Shown here: positions 11,543-23,159 of the stretch, piece after piece | Layout: each line of letters starts with the position of its first letter | Position numbering within the stretch: position 1 is the stretch's first letter | DNA from: Phialocephala subalpina | Lineage: Eukaryota > Ascomycota > Leotiomycetes > Helotiales > Mollisiaceae | Assembly (NCBI GenBank): GCA_900073065.1 | Contig: FJOG01000015.1 | Span: forward strand, 1,104,018-1,168,017 | Direction: 5' to 3' | DNA: 64,000 bases | The notes under the pieces: model-generated | Databases searched by the model: none | Seen by the model: only the letters and a program-made list of their open reading frames with translations | What the model was told of the DNA's origin: nothing | Program-made: the position numbers and the translations under genes

Positions 11543-12370
11543 TCACATAATACAGGTACAGAAAACCATGGAAGAAGTGTTGGCTGCCGAATAGTTGGCA
11601 GCAAAAAGATCCCTTGAGAACATAATTTGAGCTAACGAGCATGGGCAAGATCGGATCTGCACAACCGGCTTCCTGTCAACCAACATATTCCGAGATCTGG
11701 ATGCGGGATGAACTGCACTTGCGCCATGCACTTGCCATCGCGGGAGATGATCTGCATCTGAGATATTAACTTTTCCGTGATCCGCTCTTGGCTTGCAAGT
11801 GGTAGCGAAGGTCCAGAACGTTTTTTCGGAATTCAAAAGCCATAAGCGAGGAAGGATGCTGTGGGATGTCACTCCTGCTTTGTTCCCTGGTATTGCGTTT
11901 GTTTCAAGTACCACTGACGTTGGCGGCTTGTGGCGTTGATAAGGGGGAAAATCAAGGGGTCGAGAACTTGTTGTCGTGATTCGTACGAATTCCCCGCAGT
12001 GTTCAATCGTGCAAGGAAGGAGCATGTGAATCAGCTCTTGCCCTGATCCGAGACCATACTGGGCCGTGTATTGTAGTTCTCGAATTCGAGTAAATAGATT
12101 GAGAGAAAGGTTGCCAACTCCCGCATTTCGTCGTTGTTTCTTTTCCTTGAGATGAAGCAGCTCAGAGATTCGCGCTCGAGGTCGACGCGTCAACCCCGCA
12201 CCAGTGGCTTGACTGAAGTGCTGTTTCCGTTCTCTGTCGCTGAAGCATCGGTGCTTCGGTCTCGTGGCAATTAGATAAAGGCTTGAAAGCTGTAGATCCG
12301 CGAATAGTTTCAGGAAGTTTGCTTTAGATGATGTTCTCAAGAGCAAGCTTGCTTGAGATCGAGGTTTCAT
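11543..12370 (-). CDS. unrecognised 275-residue open frame
   Basis: An uninterrupted leftward frame with an internal ATG start. The product is rich in Arg, Ser, Leu and Thr and has no motif, signal peptide or membrane segment that I recognise. It lies upstream of the RGS gene, between it and the 12418 transposon. It may be a lineage-specific gene, part of a long 5' leader, or chance openness. The third reading is the most likely. Confidence 0.2.
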   Translation of the reverse strand: MKPRSQASLLLRTSSKANFLKLFADLQLSSLYLIATRPKHRCFSDRERKQHFSQATGAGLTRRPRARISELLHLKEKKQRRNAGVGNLSLNLFTRIRELQYTAQYGLGSGQELIHMLLPCTIEHCGEFVRITTTSSRPLDFPPYQRHKPPTSVVLETNAIPGNKAGVTSHSILPRLWLLNSEKTFWTFATTCKPRADHGKVNISDADHLPRWQVHGASAVHPASRSRNMLVDRKPVVQIRSCPCSLAQIMFSRDLFAANYSAANTSSMVFCTCIM

Positions 12371-12417
12371 TTGCTTGGCAGCCCCCACTTCCTTTGTCAG
12401 CTACCTCACTTTCCAGA

Positions 12418-12961
12418 AGGAGCGCCTACACAAGCACCCTGACTTGCCTACGCGTGGAACGTTTCAAACGAGCCCTTCTGATTGGCTCCTTCCACAGGCA
12501 CTTTAATAAGCCAGGAACATCAACTCTATACGTGAGTTTTTTAACTTTTAAAAGCACGTAAGTATTTCGGCCCGAAAATAAAGCCGAAAAAGTAAAAATC
12601 GAATAGATTTTTTATTTTTGAACGAAATCAAATCATAAAACATTATATTTAATTAGATTTAAAAGCTTTTGATTTATCTTTATAATTTATTTAATTAAAA
12701 TTATTTTAATGCGATAAATTATAGTATATATTGTATTTACTTAGAATAATAAGGATAAAACTTGTTTAAAGGGTGCCTATGGAAAAGTCCAATCAAATGG
12801 CTATAGGTCTATTTAGTACTCTCGTTAAAGCGCCGTTAATATATAGGGGTGCCTATATAAGAGCACTTGAGCCAATCAGAAGGCCTCGTTTGAAACGTTC
12901 CACGCCTACAGAGGCACCCGTGCCCACGTAGGCAAGTCAGGGTGCCTGTGTAGGCGCTCCT
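12418..12961. mobile_element. 544-bp non-autonomous TIR element (MITE, Mutator-like)
   Basis: The termini are inverted repeats starting AGGAGCGCCTACACA on the left and ending with its exact complement on the right. Homology of the arms runs for roughly 75-100 bp (both contain CACCCTGACTTGCCTACG, GGAACGTTTCAAACGAG and TTCTGATTGGCTC). The right arm has about 23 extra bases, apparently a partial internal duplication. The element is flanked by a perfect 9-bp direct repeat CTTTCCAGA at 12409-12417 and 12962-12970, its target-site duplication. The centre (about 12540-12840) is very A+T rich and has no open frame. Long inverted repeats with a 9-bp duplication are typical of Mutator-like elements; hAT elements give 8 bp. 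The transposase must be supplied elsewhere. Confidence 0.9.
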
Positions 12962-13204
12962 CTTTCCAGAAACTATATTCGGATTATACAGTTTGAAAAT
13001 CATGCTTACAGCCCGAAGCTTTAACGTTTTCCTTACGGATTTGAGATGAGATCTATCAAAAAACTGTCATAAATTAATTTATCAAGTACAAGTGCGTTTG
13101 AGTCATGCTCGACCGAAGCTGGCCATATCTCATTATCTATCAAGCAATTACTCGTTCTCGACCTCTCTTGCACCGTTCGCCCTCCTTCGGGTTTCTTGCA
13201 GAAT

Positions 13205-14772
13205 TTATTCTTGATCGGACTCGTACGCGACACGAATACAACGGCGGCCGTAAGTCTTGCCATTGAGATCGACAAGTTCCTCTTGCTTCTGTACCAAGCC
13301 TGTGGCAGCCCTACCAAATTCGATGTTCTCGACCATCACACCATCCTCGATGACTTTGCCTATATCGTACCTTGCATACGGGCTCAGAACAAACTTTTCT
13401 TCATAGTGGTCCTTGACTATCCCTGCTGTCTGCACAAAGACTCCTTCGTTTCGGCATTCCTGCAGCGACACGAGTGTAGAGTTTGCCTCCGATGAAACAG
13501 TAGTGTTTGGTAGGAGTCCGGCTGGACGAGGGAATTGAGGATACGGCTATTTGTTGGGAGGTTTGAGAGGGTTGGGAGGGTTGAGAAGAGGGAATCGGAG
13601 TTGCGAATAATCCAGAAGAGGCTGCTGGTGTACTGAATGGAGCATGCATATTCTTGATTTTGTTCTCAAGTTCAGCAATATTCGTCGTCTTGTTGCTGAT
13701 AATCGTCTGCAGACCCCTGATGGTTTTTTGCAAGGTCTTGACTTTGGTTCGTATGTACGTGCAACTCGAACTAGAGCAACGGCAGCGCCTCCATAGTTGC
13801 TCAACGTCGTGAAGAGGTCGGGGCCAGTGATCTGGCTGCTTGCATGAATGCTTATATCGAGGTTTGGAGGAGCAGATGGCGGGTTTTCTGGGCCGCTGAT
13901 GATTGCATCGTCTTTATCTAATCCATGTGAGCATATATCCTTACTTACAGCTTGCCATCATCTGAAATTTCCGGATTACATGTACCTTCACTGTCCTGAA
14001 TTCCAATCCGAGCTCTGAGGGCCGATTTCAAGAACCGGTTCGTGGTCTCTTCGTCTCCATGATCCTTCCCTTTGTCGAAGTCCACGTCATCGTATTTGAC
14101 TCTTCGTCTGTGATCCAACGCAAATCTGCTTTCGCGGGCCTTTACTTCGTCCAACTTGTACAAGAGGTTCTGGTTGCGGGCTAGAGATCTCCTTAACGGG
14201 ACCGTCTCGTCGGCCTTGTAAGTACCAACCAAGGTTTCGCTGCCAGCTGTTGAGGGCCGAGGTACGTTTCTCAACATCACCTCCCGGAACCCAGTTGGGG
14301 AAATAGTTACCTCTACTTCCACAGTATGCTCCGGCGTGAAAGATTGGAGATAATCTCTCGTAAGTTGTTTTCGTTCCGATTCGTTCAGGAGGTCGAATAC
14401 ATTGCCCTTCAGCACATCGTCGCTAAGCATGACGTCCTTCCGGCGAATCGTACCATTCCTAGAAACGAGGGCCGACCAACAATCGTCTGCTCTAATGTTG
14501 GCGGAAAGCTCCTCTTTGTGGGGTTTGTACTCGAGATGCCCGCCATTGGTGATTCGTGCGTAGACAGGGATCCGCGGATTAGCTATGTGGTGACCGACAA
14601 GGGCTTCTTCTGTGCCGAGACGAATACGCTTCTGAGGTGGACTAGTTGATGCGTCTTCGGATCCATGACCTCCACTCTCCTCTGGGTGTTTGCGGGTGTT
14701 GTTATTACGTGGTTCTAGCTTGATGCCTTGTGAAGACTAGGAATCGGTGGCATCGAGAGCCAGACTGTCCAT
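13205..14772 (-). pseudogene. unknown coiled-coil protein gene, decayed
   Basis: Reading leftwards from ATG 14772, the frame meets TAG at codon 12 (14739-14737). It then runs open for about 250 codons with good protein character, including a charged helical section and RNVPRPSTAG, down to a donor-like CT|GTAAGT near 13949. Downstream coding continues in two overlapping frames. One (DDAIISGPENPP..) fades near 13750, where a coiled coil (KTLQKTIRGLQTII..NIAELENKIKN) starts in another frame. A last shift near 13460 separates the segment ending GGKLYT from the segment beginning SLQECRNEG. At least one nonsense and two one-base shifts are therefore needed. I recognise no domain; the coiled coil and Ser/Pro/Gln-rich linker suggest a nuclear or scaffold protein, with no firm function. 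Confidence 0.5.
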
Positions 14773-15996
14773 CCTGCTTACTCAATGTCAGTAAGTATAA
14801 TGTGTCAAGATAGGAACCTTGAGGGCTGCGCTCGATAGAACGAACTCACATGTTGGTATCTCCCATCGTTGAAAGTTGGAAGTAGTTGAAAGAGGAAGAC
14901 GAGAGCAGGTTGCGAGTTATATGCTATGGAGCAACGACTCTTCGCTCGCATGTAGACAACGGTACAAACGGAGATACTTCTCGCTGGATGATTCCCTCCC
15001 ACGAGATCACTTTCTGCCGGCATCGATGCACTTCAACAAACGGTGCATCCATGGAGCTTTCTAGATATGAAGACCGTGGAGTTCAAAGGGGAGATCTGAG
15101 TTGATGCTCTTTCCATGATTGAATGCGAGTCCGAAACCCTTCACACTCCAGTTCTATCCGCTGGGTGTAAGAAACTTCTCTGCAGCTCGACAAGAGGGGT
15201 CCTCCAGTGATCGGAGCTCCTTCCTCTCAAGTTGGATCATCGTGCTCAATCTTCCAACCTTAGCTGGAGTCTCTTGTCCTTTATCCTATCTTTAGAGCCT
15301 GTATCGACTCTCTCTGTCTTTTCTGATACTTGTTCTAGAAGGAAGAACCCAAGTGGTGCTGGTACAATATAGAACTGATCGGGAATTCCCTCTGTCACAA
15401 AGTCAGCGTGACCTCTCGTGATGTATTATATACTTGCCTGCTGGATCTACGAAGTATGAGCGTGCGCAATCGGTTATGGAGTGGGGGCAAGCTGAGGAGC
15501 GTCTGGAGTGTCGTGAATGTCGAGCACAGGATTGAAGAGAAGCCTGACATCCTCTGATGAGGAATGGTGTTGGCGTTCCACCAAGATTTTTATCGGTGAA
15601 ACAGCCTGGAACTTGGCGATTAGGTCGCTAAACCTCCGGGCTTTCCACCCCTAAAGGCCGCTAGACGCAACAGCTATCTCGAAATCTCACCACCTTCAAC
15701 TCCTCCATCCTCCGATGAATTTCCTTGATGCTTGAGTCCAGTGCTGGGTTTTGTTATGCACTTGATTGCAGTTACATTGTCTGCTTCCATTTATGAGTAC
15801 TAATTGAGATTTAAAGTACTTGTCATGAATTGATGAAGCACGTGTGCGATTGAGTCATGCCCCGAAGTCGGCTACATCCCACGTAATCTTATTCATTGTC
15901 ACTGCTCTTGCTACTTTCTCCTTTTTTTTAGGGTCGCGGTTTTCCTGAAGAATATCCTCAGTACTCGTTCTTCCTTTGTGCTCCAACATCTTCAGC
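14773..15996. other. no recognisable gene
   Basis: Only short frames without domains. The region between about 14820 and 15780 has ordinary base composition. I see no repeat or RNA gene. Confidence 0.4.
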
Positions 15997-17022
15997 ATGA
16001 GCTCAATCGCAGCACCAAAAGAGGCCCCAAAGTCCTCGGCACCACACATTTTCGCGGCAGGCGTGGGAATAACACCCCTCCCTCCTATCGATGCTAACGC
16101 CTCTTCCATTTTAAGACCAACAATCGCCATCATTTCTATGGGTGAAATGGGTCTAGGAATAGCTTCCTTACTCGTCAAATACTCATACCCCGTGATCACC
16201 AACCTCGATGGCCGGAGTTCCAGTACCAAAGCACGAGCAGAAGCAGCAGGAGTCAAGAACGTCCCATTTGATCAAATGCTCTCACAAGCTTCGATAGTAC
16301 TCTCCGTCCTTCCACCTGGCGAGGCCTTGGCACTTGCAGAAAAGGCCGCGGCAAGCCTTCTCTTCTCGCCCCTCTCCCGATACGGAAAGGGGAAACTCGT
16401 CTACATCGATCTAAACGCCATTTCCCCTTCACTCTCAAGACAGGCCTCGGCTCCAATCCTCGATGCAGGAATGACGTTCATCGATGGTTGTGTTCTTGCC
16501 TACCCACCGAAAGAGATGCCAGATGGTTCATGGTTCCGTCCGTCAATTCCTCTCTCAGGACCAGCACTCTCGAGTGCAATTCCGGAGCCTTGGTCCAGCG
16601 AACTCACTTCCCTACTAAACTTCAGACACGTAAGTCCAGATATCGGTGCTGCATCCGGTCTGAAGATGTGTTTTGCGGCTATCAACAAGGGCCAAACGGC
16701 TATCGTGATCCAGGCGTATACCACTGCCAGCAATCTTGGAGTCTTGGATTCAGTGCGGGAACACATGGCCGAGTACTTTCCACATGTGGTGAATGGAATG
16801 GAAGGTGCGATGGTTGGGAGCCAGAGGAAAGCATACAGATGGATCAAAGAGATGGAAGAGATTGAAGAATGTTTCGTAACAGAGGGAGGATGGAATAGAG
16901 GAATTTTTGAGGGTGTGGCGGGGGTGTTCAAGGTCGTGAAGGGGTGTGAGGTGCAGAGTGGGGTGGAAGGGATGGTGAAGTCGGTTTGTGGGGGTTTGAA
17001 GGCCAGGAGGAAGAGTTGTTAG
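15997..17022 (+). CDS. 6-phosphogluconate dehydrogenase-like NAD-binding protein (DUF1932 type)
   Basis: The 341-residue, single-exon product belongs to the beta-hydroxyacid dehydrogenase superfamily. An N-terminal Rossmann domain has the motif IAIISMGEMGLGIASLL near residues 41-57. VLSVLPPGEAL, a typical strand-loop after the nucleotide fold, follows. A helical C-terminal domain contains DIGAASGLKMCFAAINKG, where the Lys of the GLK signature sits in the usual catalytic position. The C-terminal half looks like the DUF1932 domain of fungal relatives. The start is the first ATG; an in-frame TTG at 15976 would add 7 residues. The substrate is unknown, but the fold indicates NAD(P)-dependent oxidation of a small hydroxyacid. 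No lesion is seen. Confidence 0.85.
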   Translation: MSSIAAPKEAPKSSAPHIFAAGVGITPLPPIDANASSILRPTIAIISMGEMGLGIASLLVKYSYPVITNLDGRSSSTKARAEAAGVKNVPFDQMLSQASIVLSVLPPGEALALAEKAAASLLFSPLSRYGKGKLVYIDLNAISPSLSRQASAPILDAGMTFIDGCVLAYPPKEMPDGSWFRPSIPLSGPALSSAIPEPWSSELTSLLNFRHVSPDIGAASGLKMCFAAINKGQTAIVIQAYTTASNLGVLDSVREHMAEYFPHVVNGMEGAMVGSQRKAYRWIKEMEEIEECFVTEGGWNRGIFEGVAGVFKVVKGCEVQSGVEGMVKSVCGGLKARRKSC

Positions 17023-17732
17023 ATATGAATGAGATAGTTTCGGCGTCTTCGGAGGGATAGACTTCAGACCTGCTTGATTTGAAAGATTGATATCCCACTC
17101 ATGGCTTGGGAGGAAATGAAGTCAACTCCTCTCATCTAATGGCTTTGGTCTCTGAAACACCGCATCTGAATGACAGATTTATCTTCCTCTGTCAAGTGGT
17201 TTTCGGACTTCCATTCTGAGTTCTTAGAGCTTCCTAACTAGGTAGTGCAACGAACATTTAGGTTGCAAGTTGGGAGCTGCTGAAGGCGGGTTGCTTTGAT
17301 GGCTGGCGCAAGTCTGGCGCGAACGTCCTTATAACTTCGATATCCTCAGTAATCCCGTGATGCTCGATCACCCACCATAGAACAGCAAGCTTTTATGGCG
17401 TTTCCACCTCCTGAACTAACCGCACTCATCTTGTATTTTTTCAGGGGACTGAATTAGGTCATGTGACGCCTCTAGAATCTAGCTTTGTCCGAAGAAGAAA
17501 TGCTGTCGTGAGAGATAGATCGACTTGCTTGTCCCGCGATGTCAGAATTTTGAGCCAATTGTTTCCTAAAGGTTGATGAAAATGACGAAGGATCAGCACG
17601 GTCAAATTATTGCCCCTCGTTACCCCGCCATCAACGCCACTTCAGCCCTGCTCACAACATGGCATAAAACATCCCACTCCTCTAATCCAACAATTCCTCA
17701 AACTCAATTCCAACCTCCCAAACACACTCAAA
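17023..17732. other. intergenic, no gene seen
   Basis: The 3' flank of the dehydrogenase-like gene and the promoter of the GFA gene, which point the same way. No repeat or RNA gene was noticed. Confidence 0.5.
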
Positions 17733-18368
17733 ATGCCAGACTTGCCAAAAGAAAGCTTCACCCTCAAAGGCGGCTGCTTCTGCTCCGCAATCCGCTACAC
17801 AATCACCATCCCCCCCCTTGAAGATCGACCTAAGATTCCAAGTTTCCCAGCACGAGAAATCTTCCCTCCCACAGAAACCTCTTCCCACATGCCGATGATC
17901 GGCATCGACCACTGCACATCGTGTCGCCATGCTCCTGGCTCAATCTTCGAATGCTGGGCCATCATTCCCCAATCATGGATAACCTTCTCCCTCCTCCCAA
18001 ACTTCACAGATCACCACCAACCTTCATCTCCAGACGACTACATCAATCCCACTACCCTGGGAGTCCTCAAAGGCGAGAAAGAGGTACTGGAGAGTACCTT
18101 TTTGAAGCATTATGTGGGGAATGAGCATAGCAATAGGACGTTCTGTGGGAGATGCGGGACGCATCTTACGTTCCATTTTTCGGGGGAGCAGAGACCGATG
18201 AGTAAGAAGGCTGGGTGGGGTCCGATTCTCGATGTTGCGGTGGGAACGTTGGATGAGGAGAGTGTGGGGATGGAGGGATTTAGGCCGAGTTATAAGGCTT
18301 GGGTTGAAGAGGGGATTCCGTGGGTGAAGAGATTGTTGGAGGAGGGGCAGAAGAGTTTGAGTGATTGA
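17733..18368 (+). CDS. GFA/CENP-V domain zinc protein
   Basis: The 211-residue, single-exon product has the glutathione-dependent formaldehyde-activating (GFA, CENP-V) fold. Zinc ligands are visible as GGCFCSAIRY near residues 13-22, HCTSCRHAPGS in the middle and FCGRCGTHLTF towards the end. The start is the ATG before PDLPKESF, so that the first zinc loop falls about 15 residues in, as usual. Upstream codons in the same frame are compositionally unlike the family. In fungi these proteins are mostly uncharacterised; a link to formaldehyde and glutathione chemistry is only inherited from the family name. Confidence 0.85.
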   Translation: MPDLPKESFTLKGGCFCSAIRYTITIPPLEDRPKIPSFPAREIFPPTETSSHMPMIGIDHCTSCRHAPGSIFECWAIIPQSWITFSLLPNFTDHHQPSSPDDYINPTTLGVLKGEKEVLESTFLKHYVGNEHSNRTFCGRCGTHLTFHFSGEQRPMSKKAGWGPILDVAVGTLDEESVGMEGFRPSYKAWVEEGIPWVKRLLEEGQKSLSD

Positions 18369-19395
18369 TGGGTTGTTCCTGGCTGGGTCGACTTAGGCTT
18401 CAAATAAACCGAGGGACATGGGAGCGGGAATGTGCGGAGTATGGGCGAAAAGCTAGTGAGAAGTCAAAAGTCAGGTCATGTGACGAGGAGAGGTGAAAAC
18501 CATAACTGAAGTTGAAGACTGTCGCGTATGGCCGGTGTTCCTACTAGTTGAATACACTCGCTTCTCGTTTCAATTCGTGCCGAAATATACGGTGCTTTTG
18601 CATGGGCAAAAGTAGGACGTGAGCAAAATGGGTTAGAAAGAAGATGATTTTGCCCGAGCAAAATGATGAGTAGGCAAAATGAGCCAAAAAGAGCACGATT
18701 TTGCCCGAGCAAGTCTTCACCAAGAATTCTTCTACCAAAGTGGGCTGCATATCTAGGAAGAGGCCTGATAGCAACTCAGCCGGTTCAGCTATCAGAGACA
18801 ACGACAAGCGCGCTGAAACCGCGCCTCTCCCGTGTCACCGACTTCAACGACTACTCGGCATCGTCGCACAAGTTCCATCACCCTCATTCCAACCTCATTC
18901 TCGAATGGCGACGCTCTCCTCGCGCTTCAAAAATCCTTCACTTGTTCAGCCCGCCACGTTGACAGGTCCCATTGCAGGATCACAAACTCAGCCTCAGCCT
19001 CTCATTGACGACACCAATGGCAACGACGACGACCCATAACGAGGCCAGTATAGATACAACGAACAATAACACTTCCGAAATATTGCATGAACCTAGAGTC
19101 TTGAAACACAGACAACAAACAAACGACTCCTCTCCCCACTTCTCTTTAAGCGCCGGTCATGAAACACTTCCAAGTCGTGCAAAATACCCCGAGAAAAGCA
19201 AGAAGAGAAGGAAACAAAGTTTCAACTCACTCGGAGAATAAGTGCGACATGCAACAAAGCTCACATCACCATCATCAATTCATGCACTGCTACTTCCGCA
19301 TCATGCTAATCTCCACAAATTCCCAAACACATTCATCGTAGGGTATCGCCTTATTCCTCATCCCCTTCCTCCCTTGGCTCGTTCCTCGACTCGTC
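18369..19395. other. intergenic with a short direct repeat
   Basis: No convincing gene. A 16-bp sequence GATTTTGCCCGAGCAA occurs at 18646 and again at 18697 (51-bp period), with several AGCAAAATG or GGCAAAATG words around it, so a small degenerate tandem duplication is present. Frames of up to about 110 codons overlap each other and show no domain. Confidence 0.5.
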
Positions 19396-22300
19396 TCACC
19401 ACCCATTACCAACCCCATCCCACCCACTCTCCGCCACACTCTCTCCTTCTCCCATTCCATCATCAATCCATTCCATCTTCTCCAACTCCCTAACAAAGAA
19501 ATCGTGTTCCTCTTCAAGAAGTTTTGTATCTGCGCCCATTTGATTCGGATATCGCTTAATGTTATGCCAGTGGGTAAGTGCTCTCAAAGCTTGTTCAAGA
19601 GGTAGCGCCTCCTCAACCTCAGCATCGACATCACTGCCCGCCAGCCAGTCATCGCGAAGCTCAGGTCGACAATGAAGATACACAGCTGTAATAACGCGCA
19701 TATTTCCTTGTCTCCATTTGCGGCCACAGTACGGGACTTGGTTCTTGAAAAGCTTCAAAGTGTAGAGTCGAAGTTCTGTTTGAGGAATCTTGAGAGCTTT
19801 CTTGAGAATGTTGGAGGATTTGTATTGGACGAGGAGGAGGTTTCGATGTGCTTTGTTTTTGCATATCTTTTGCATGACGCGAAGGAAGTTGATTGATGAG
19901 AAGAAGTTTCGCCATGAGAATTCGGTGATGGGCTCTGATGGTGGTTCGTTTGTGGGGTAGCCAAGTTCGTCGACTTCGGGCATGGGACGTTTGCCGGCAT
20001 GTTGACCTTCTTGGAAAGTTAGAGCTGGAAGTTTGTCTTCTGCTTCGGCGACGGGTAGCTCTCGACGCATTTTGATTGGTGGTGGAGCTGCTTCGTCATC
20101 GCTTTCTTCTCCTTCGAGGTCTAGTTCGGGTTGTTTTGGCGCGTGTTCACTGTTTGCGTTACAGAAGGCGAAGAAACTGTGACATGTGTAAGCATTATAA
20201 AGTTGAAACATTCATGCACACTGACCTCATCTCATCGCGATCTGTTTTGTTGTCCACGATCTTGTCAATGTCCTGATGGGCAAAGAGTTTCAAGACCAGG
20301 GGAAGATAGTTCGAGTCTAAGAGGAGTTGAGTAAGGTACTCAAACTTCAAGATGTCTATCATATGTCAGCATCGCGATCAAAGCTAGGGTGAGAAGCATA
20401 CGAGAAACTTTGAACCATTTCAGCAAAATGAGAAGAATTCCAGAGACGGCTTTTGCAGTGATCTCTCGTGAACGCAGAGCCTCAATCTCATCAATTGGTA
20501 ATTCTGAAGGGTCAATCGGGTTCGGTAGCGGAATGTTTGCGGGATCTTGCTGCCTATTCTGACCCTGGGCGGCATTGGCCCGAAGGTTAACTTCAGATCT
20601 GAAACCAGGAGCAAGACTTTGCTGTTGTCCCATCGGCTGGGTGATCAATGCCGTGACATTTGCCAGGACCGCCTTTAGTAACACAATGACCAGCGACTGG
20701 AGGTGAGGAAGCGAATCTTGCTACACGGAGTCAGAATATTTAAGCATAAATTAACCTCACAACTTACATAGAAACGTTCGACCAGGTCCAACTTTTTCTT
20801 CACCTTATCAGGCACGTCGATATTCGGGCCGTAATCAGCTTCAGGCTCCGGACGCTTTGCTTCATGGAGCGAGAGCTTCTTCGACAAAATTGTGTCAAGA
20901 TCCAACTCCTCGATGTCATCGTCGTCGCCATCCCATCCTCTTTCGAATTTCAAAAATCTCTCACGCTCATCCCACAACTGCCGCATAGCTCTTGTCATCC
21001 GCATTCGTTTGGAGAAAAGATCGCCAGCTTCGAGAATCGACTTTGGTATGTCACTTCCTTCCCATTTCCGACCTACGAGCAGCTCTTGCAGACCGGCAGA
21101 ACCCTTTCCTCCAGCGCTGTTGCTTGTGCTGTCCAAAGGTGGGTACATAAACGGGAAGTTCTGGTTCGTCTGGTAGTTTTGTTTCTTCCCAGCTTTTCCG
21201 CCGACTGGCGGCGAAGGAGGTGGTGAGGGTGCGGGTGTGGCAATGTGTACAGGCTGATGCATGATGGATGCACCACTGCTGTTGACATTCATGGGTGGTG
21301 GGATAATGCCATTGGCACCATTTGCTCTGCTTGGCCGATTGGGTAACGGAGGGAGAATGGAATTATTGTCGGGTTCGAGGGCGAGCAGCGGTGGGGGCGG
21401 GGTATATGCGGGGTATTTTGATGTGATCTCCTGACGGAATATGTGGTAGTCGAGAGGTGAAGCAGTGATCAGCTTGCCGCCTTCACCATTCAGATGTTTG
21501 TACTCGCTCGTCGCCTTCTTGGCTTCATCAACTTCAGATGTGCCACCAAACACCACCAGTATTGACTTCCAGAACAGCAAAAATATTCTCGTTTGTGGTA
21601 ACTCATTCGCCTCGTCCCAGCGAAGCCTTGCCGTGATTGTCACGAAATAATCCACAAGGCCAGGGTTCATTTCCAACACCTTCGTCCGAGGAACCTCCAT
21701 ACCAACGGGATCATTGCGAATACCCTCGATGATCAAGTAGATGATCGTGGTGACGTTGTCAAGCTCGTCCTGGATGAAAGGAATATCTTCCTCCAGCAGC
21801 TTTGTCTCTCTGAAGTCCTCGTCCCATAACCTCTTGAACGCATTCTGCATGACATTTACCAGCAACAAAATCCCCCCAAAACTCGCAACATCGGTTATAG
21901 CTGACTTCATATGTTCCAGTTGGGCCGGCGTAGCTTTTGTCTTTGCTTTCGCAGCTTCTGCCTCATTTCCAGACTCCTTGACACCAGCTGTCTCATCCCA
22001 TACCCCCAATACGATGTGTAATATGGTCTGCAGGCTCTTGCACCGTCTCCTCAGGTCTGTCGCGGAGAGACCATTGATTTCTCGCTCGACGAACTTCTTC
22101 TGCTGTGACTGGTCCGTCTCTATCCATGGCTTGTCCGAAAACTTTTTCCATCGCCTCTCAAATGTATCTTTCACTCGCTGTAATCGCTTGTACTCTGCAT
22201 CATTGTAGGAGAACCATTCGTCTACTTCCTCCTCGAAGGATGATGTGTCGGCGTATGTAAAGGCGTATGAAGTAGGTTCTATCTTCGGAAACTCGGTGAC

Positions 22301-22558
22301 GATTCGACGCAATTGCATCAGTGAGAGGGAGTCATTGGGATTACCGACTTGGGGAGAGGGAGGTGGAGGAGGCTGGTGTGGTGGAGGTGGCTGAGGTTGA
22401 TTTCGCTGGAGCTGGGGACGTCCCATAGGAACACTCGTGGGTTGGTCCGCAGGCTGCTGAGGAGCTGGGAGGCTAACATCTGCGAGACCGGTGTCTGCGA
22501 CGTCTGCTACATCCTTCGGAGCCTCTTGGGAGGGTTTCCCAGGCCAGAGAGATGCCAT
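19396..22558 (-). CDS. ham-2: STRIPAK subunit Far11/STRP (N. crassa HAM-2, S. macrospora PRO22)
   Basis: The 1006-residue product is spliced from 22558-20768, 20720-20402, 20355-20226 and 19396-20176 (introns 47, 46 and 49 nt, all phases closed). The start is the ATG before ASLWPGKPSQ; the longer frame begins with a non-ATG codon. After a Pro/Gln-rich N terminus the N1221-like domain starts around LRRIVTEFPKIEPTSYAFTYAD. The C-terminal half has the DUF3402-type region (EPITEFSWRNFFSSINFLRVMQKI..). The family is a core scaffold of the striatin-interacting phosphatase and kinase complex, at the nuclear envelope and ER. In Neurospora and Sordaria it is needed for cell fusion and fruiting-body formation. 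No lesion: the longest gene of the window is intact. Confidence 0.92.
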
Positions 22559-23080
22559 GGCTGCGTATTGGGGGAGAAATTTCGAGTACAGGGGCTTCAA
22601 TCGAAGAGCAGCATGCTGAATCCGAGCCGCCTAGTCATTCGTAGCTGGAGGCAAACATACGATCGTGGTGGAGTTTTGTTCTGTTTCCTTGATGTTGAAG
22701 AGATGCTTCGCGGTTGACGCGACGTGGCTCGCTTATGATAAAAGCTGGCGATAAGAAGGCACCCCATTCTGGGACATTGAAGGCGAAGTCAAACTTGCAC
22801 AGGTGGGATTAAAATCGATAGGAACGAAAAGCTTCCATTTCTCATGCATTGAGATCTGTTGGTTGCTGTTGAAGTCCTCATATCATTCCTTGCTCTGCCC
22901 TCCAGAGGTCCCAACATGTGCTTGACCTGCGAAGAACAGAGAACGCCCATTCACACTTCCCTCTATGACCCTATAACACTGTAATCTCCCCGATGTCTCG
23001 CCTGTGAACAGAAAAAAAAAATCAAAGGCCCTTCGGCCAAAATATTTAGCTTTGATAGGCAAAAAATATCAAAAAGACTC
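22559..23080. other. intergenic, no gene seen
   Basis: Upstream region of the HAM-2 gene up to the tRNA locus. It ends in an A-rich run near 23010-23020. No further features were recognised. Confidence 0.4.
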
Positions 23081-23130
23081 AGTATCAGCAATCGAACTCT
23101 AAGCTATACTAGTCGCGGTGGAATCACTAC
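23081..23130 (-). pseudogene. degenerate 3' part of a tRNA-Glu copy
   Basis: Read leftwards, the segment holds GTTCGATT followed by CTGATAC, matching the T-arm and acceptor strand of the intact tRNA-Glu 30 bp away. It is preceded by ACCGCG, where the anticodon stem would lie. The T-stem no longer pairs properly. It looks like a decayed tandem duplicate. Confidence 0.4.
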
Positions 23131-23159
23131 GAGCAAGAATAAAAAAGCAAAACAAATTC

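Noticed and set aside
15855..16456. Leftward frames over the dehydrogenase-like gene
   Set aside because: Antisense to a gene with a clear NAD-binding motif.
20864..22717. Several rightward frames over the HAM-2 gene
   Set aside because: Shadows; HAM-2 is spliced and recognisable on the other strand.
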